DNA from: Taenia hydatigena
Taxonomy: Eukaryota; Platyhelminthes; Cestoda; Cyclophyllidea; Taeniidae
Direction of reading: 5' to 3'
Assembly (NCBI GenBank): GCA_036345935.2
Contig: JADWOT020001859.1
Span: 1-64,000, forward strand
Length of the DNA stretch: 64,000 bases
In this document: positions 61,489 through 64,000 of the stretch, piece by piece
How positions within the stretch are numbered: the first letter of the stretch is position 1
Layout: every line of letters starts with the position of its first letter
Position numbers and translations under genes: made by a program
The notes under the pieces: generated by a model
The model's input: only the letters and a program-made list of their open reading frames with translations
What the model was told of the DNA's origin: nothing
Database searches by the model: none

Positions 61489-61793
61489 TCAAAGCAATTC
61501 GGGTGTTGCGACTTCGAGCCGTGCACAAAACGGCCCATTGCATTCCATGACTAGTGTAAACATCGTTGGTGCCTCCTGACCCTCCTTTGAATATGTCACT
61601 GCAACATCCATAACGCCAGTGATTCTCAGATGAAGACCATGTCTCTCTAATCTGGAGTTGTCAACTGAGTCTTTTTGCACGAACCAATTTATGTTTTGCC
61701 TCATCTTCTTCCCCTCAAAAACTGCTTCTTCTTCATCCCCACTGCTTTTGCTTCAACAATCCATTGCCGCTCTTGCTTGTCAGTGACACACCT
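61489..61793 (-). pseudogene. Decayed coding relic, right copy
   Basis: Mirror of 41268-41560. It reads TDKQERQWIVEAKAVGMKKK, then in another frame QNINWFVQKDSVDNSRLERH and GLHLRI...VTYSKEG...CNGPFCARLEVAT before TGA at 61489. It lacks the TAA of the left copy, so it is better preserved. The shift between frames lies near 61720. Family not recognised; it may be one or two exons of a gene lost from the window. Confidence 0.3.
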
Positions 61794-62451
61794 CTCAAAT
61801 CACGCTCTTCTCAAATTAAAATGACTTCTGTTCAAGGATAAATTGTTTGGTCAAGGGGAAGGATATGCTGTGCATGATGCTCCTCTGCTAACAATAGGTA
61901 GTGATGTCCCTCTCTAGTCTCTAGTCTAATTAAAGTCGTCTTCACACATGATGCGTTAATTCACAATTCGGAGGTGTTGAATGAAAGGGCTCCTTGGGAA
62001 CTCCAAACTGCATGAGACTGTGATTGCGCTTTTAACAACAACAGAGAATATGCAATTGCGAGCTTAAATTGCCATAACGTGGAGAGATTTTCGTTTGATT
62101 GCTCTGCTATGTCTACGCTGGTTTTTAATAAAGATGAGCAAAGTTAGTAAATGATAGTGAGCATCGTCATGGCAATTAAACTGGAGTGCTTTATAGACGG
62201 CTACAAGAAATTCTAGTCACCCCCAAGTCAACTCACCCATGTTGCTATCTTCCCACTGCCTTCTACCAACTTGAACTCGCTTGATATGGATTATTTCCAC
62301 TCTTCATCATGGCAAGAAAATAGCAACATACAAAAGTATGAACAAGCCTTTAAGACTAATTGCAGGGGTGACCTCCATTAAATTTCGTTAAAGGTTGTCT
62401 GCAGCCTGCCTTGGGGGTAATATCTTAACATTGCCTGAATTAAATCGTGAG

Positions 62452-63725
62452 CAGATGGATTTTTGTATTTGCATAAGGCTAGCCTTATATCAGAGTGAAT
62501 GCCGCAGTCCGTAGACATCTTTGAACAATCGTTTTGCCATTTGGGTCCTGCCTGTTTGCCCTCTCGTGACTGATTTCAAAGGCAGCCGTTTGTGAGTGCC
62601 CTCCTCATCTGTTGATCAGCTCATTCTATGAATGTAGGCGACATTACGCCTCTCCGTGACACTTTGACCTTTTAACATTAGTCCAGCCGTTGGAATGTGG
62701 GGCGAGTAGAATAGCTCGCATCGCCATCCCACCAAGTCGGTGAGTCATCTGTGGTGTCTATCCCACATCTTATAGAAGGTAACGCTGAGCTGTCGAAGTA
62801 CTTACCTTATAAGCCTCAAGCCTTTGCAGCAGAACCAAATTAGGAGTCCTCAAAATGACAATGGATTGCTGCTTTCTAACTAAATGGTGTTTTTTGTGCA
62901 TGCCAGCAAACGACCTCCCGCAAACACTTTTGCCTCTGTTAGGTCAATTAGCTTCTAAGTTTCTACAATCGAGGTGGAAAGTGAAGGGAGTATTCTGCCA
63001 TGACCTCCATTCAAGGACCATTTTATTGCGTGGTAGATCTTCCTGCTGAACGCCCTCTTTTCGAAAACAGGCGTGGTTAGTCAGGCACGCGAAACCATAT
63101 CATGTTGTAGGACATCGCACAACCTCGTACACTCACTGTCTCATCCTCGTCCTCTTTGGTAAATAGCCCAACAAAGATGCGACTTCAAGGGCATTGATTC
63201 AATTGATTGAACATTTATCACTTACTTTGTTTTATGAAAATGCAATTAGCAATATTAGTAGGGCCTGAGTTGTGTCGGCTTGCTGCGCGCCAGATGAATC
63301 TGTTCTGATCAAGATGCGCCCAGTGATTGGCTCTTCTGATTCGTATCTTTTTTGAGGGGAGTCGTTGGAGTCGAATGGATGCAGCAATGGAGTGGCAACC
63401 ACTTCATCAGTGCTATCAGAATCCAGGCTACATGTGTTTAAGAAAACAACTGAATAGATTTGCTGTTAGACTGTTTAAATACGGTCGTTGGAGTACAGCC
63501 GTCAGAGTTCATTGATGATAAAACCACTGCAAAATAACAAATTTTAGGTGTAAGACCTAGTCCACACCCGACTCTCTCCTAAAGTGACTTCCTCGTGATG
63601 AAAAATGATTTAAAACTAAAGTTTTTGTGCCTAGGTGCAGTTTTGAAGTGGGTGTGACACCTCAAGACTTTCCTTAAGACAAAGGGCAAGGGCATTTCGA
63701 CTAGTTTACATCCAAGACTGCATAA
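62452..63725 (-). repeat. R2 dispersed repeat, copy 4
   Basis: Aligns along its length with 1973-3405 in the same orientation, from GCAGATGGATTTTTGTATTTGCATAAG at the low end to the GACAAAGGGCAAGGG block at the high end. The minus-strand family frame is present (SDSTDEVVATPLLHPFDSND, then EEPITGRILIRTDSS) but lacks about ten codons between EEP and ITG that other copies have. It sits just outside the outer end of the young palindrome. Confidence 0.6.
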
Positions 63726-64000
63726 ATTAACGTTACGTCAAGATGCAAAGAGCAACTATGTTAGGGTGCTATAGTCTATTTTTTGAGGTATGGTTCGCTT
63801 TATTTTGCAACCAATGAGCTAGTAAAGTGCTGAATGACTGATTTCTAATAAGTGCATTAACAAATAAAAGGAAATGAATGAATAAAATAGTGAGAGGGTG
63901 TGATCGTACCTTCGTCTCATTGACAGAGACTATCCCAATATTTGTCAAAGGCCACGAAACCCTGACATTTAACAAATATCTCGACGGCAGCTGTTTAGGT

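Larger units (their letters stand above)
52059..62010. repeat. Right arm of young palindrome (P3)
   Basis: Reverse complement of 41080-50940 (details there). It contains the second CAP gene on plus. The last recognisable similarity is the block with TTCACAATTCGGAGGTGTTGA (about 61961-61981), which pairs with the CAACACCCCCGAATTGTGAAC block near 41108-41128. Confidence 0.9.

Noticed and set aside
41080..62010. Palindrome as a pure assembly artefact
   Set aside because: Scattered substitutions and indels between arms, a unique spacer and a stepwise identity pattern make simple double assembly unlikely, though read-level proof is not available here.
1..64000. CRISPR arrays, operons, rRNA or bacterial origin
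   Set aside because: No regularly spaced exact repeats, no tightly packed ORFs and clear GT-AG introns; the DNA is eukaryotic.

Overview
This is gene-poor, intron-rich, repeat-rich nuclear DNA from a eukaryote. The most likely source is a parasitic flatworm (cestode or trematode). The evidence is a pair of intact, signal-peptide-bearing CAP/venom-allergen-like (VAL) genes with four short introns, NK-2-class homeobox copies with introns, an LTR-retrotransposon 5' end and an assembly gap. No operons, Shine-Dalgarno sites or long bacterial ORFs are present. The clade is an inference; no species can be named. Layout: (1) 0-3.4 kb holds copies of two dispersed repeat families, here called R1 and R2. 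(2) 5.4-21.9 kb is an old, diverged inverted duplication. Its arms (about 5.4-11.5 kb and 16.5-21.9 kb) surround a 5 kb centre with a 572-base N gap. Each arm carries one decayed copy (A on minus, B on plus) of the same NK-2-class homeobox gene. (3) 22-34 kb is mostly unrecognised sequence, with two degenerate tandem arrays (24.6-25.2 and 28.1-28.7 kb), a diverged direct duplication (26.0-28.0 kb), a probable LTR plus primer-binding site complementary to tRNA-Leu (29.7-30.0 kb) and one candidate small two-exon gene (32.4-33.1 kb). (4) 34.4-40.8 kb holds a repeat shared with 15.0-15.7 kb, two more homeobox relics (C on plus, D on minus) and an unrecognised 201-codon ORF. (5) 41.1-62.0 kb is a much younger, nearly exact palindrome: two arms of about 9.9 kb around a 1,118 bp unique spacer. 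(6) The window ends with another R2 copy. The clear functional content is the pair of CAP genes, one per palindrome arm, transcribed away from each other on opposite strands (47.3-48.5 kb minus; 54.5-55.7 kb plus). Each has five exons and encodes a predicted 231-residue secreted protein. The two proteins differ at four residues, all near the C terminus. By eye, a 1,535 bp block covering promoter, exons 1-4, all introns and the start of exon 5 is base-for-base identical between arms. The next 130 coding bases carry 11 differences, which is the signature of recent gene conversion between arms. The homeobox copies share a gene model: a short first exon with a TN-type motif, a long Pro/Ser/Thr/Gln-rich second exon running into the homeodomain, an intron exactly between homeodomain residues 44 and 45, and a third exon with the NK-2 hallmark Tyr54 and an acidic tail. 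Every copy is broken, each by its own lesions. The parent gene lies outside the window or is lost.
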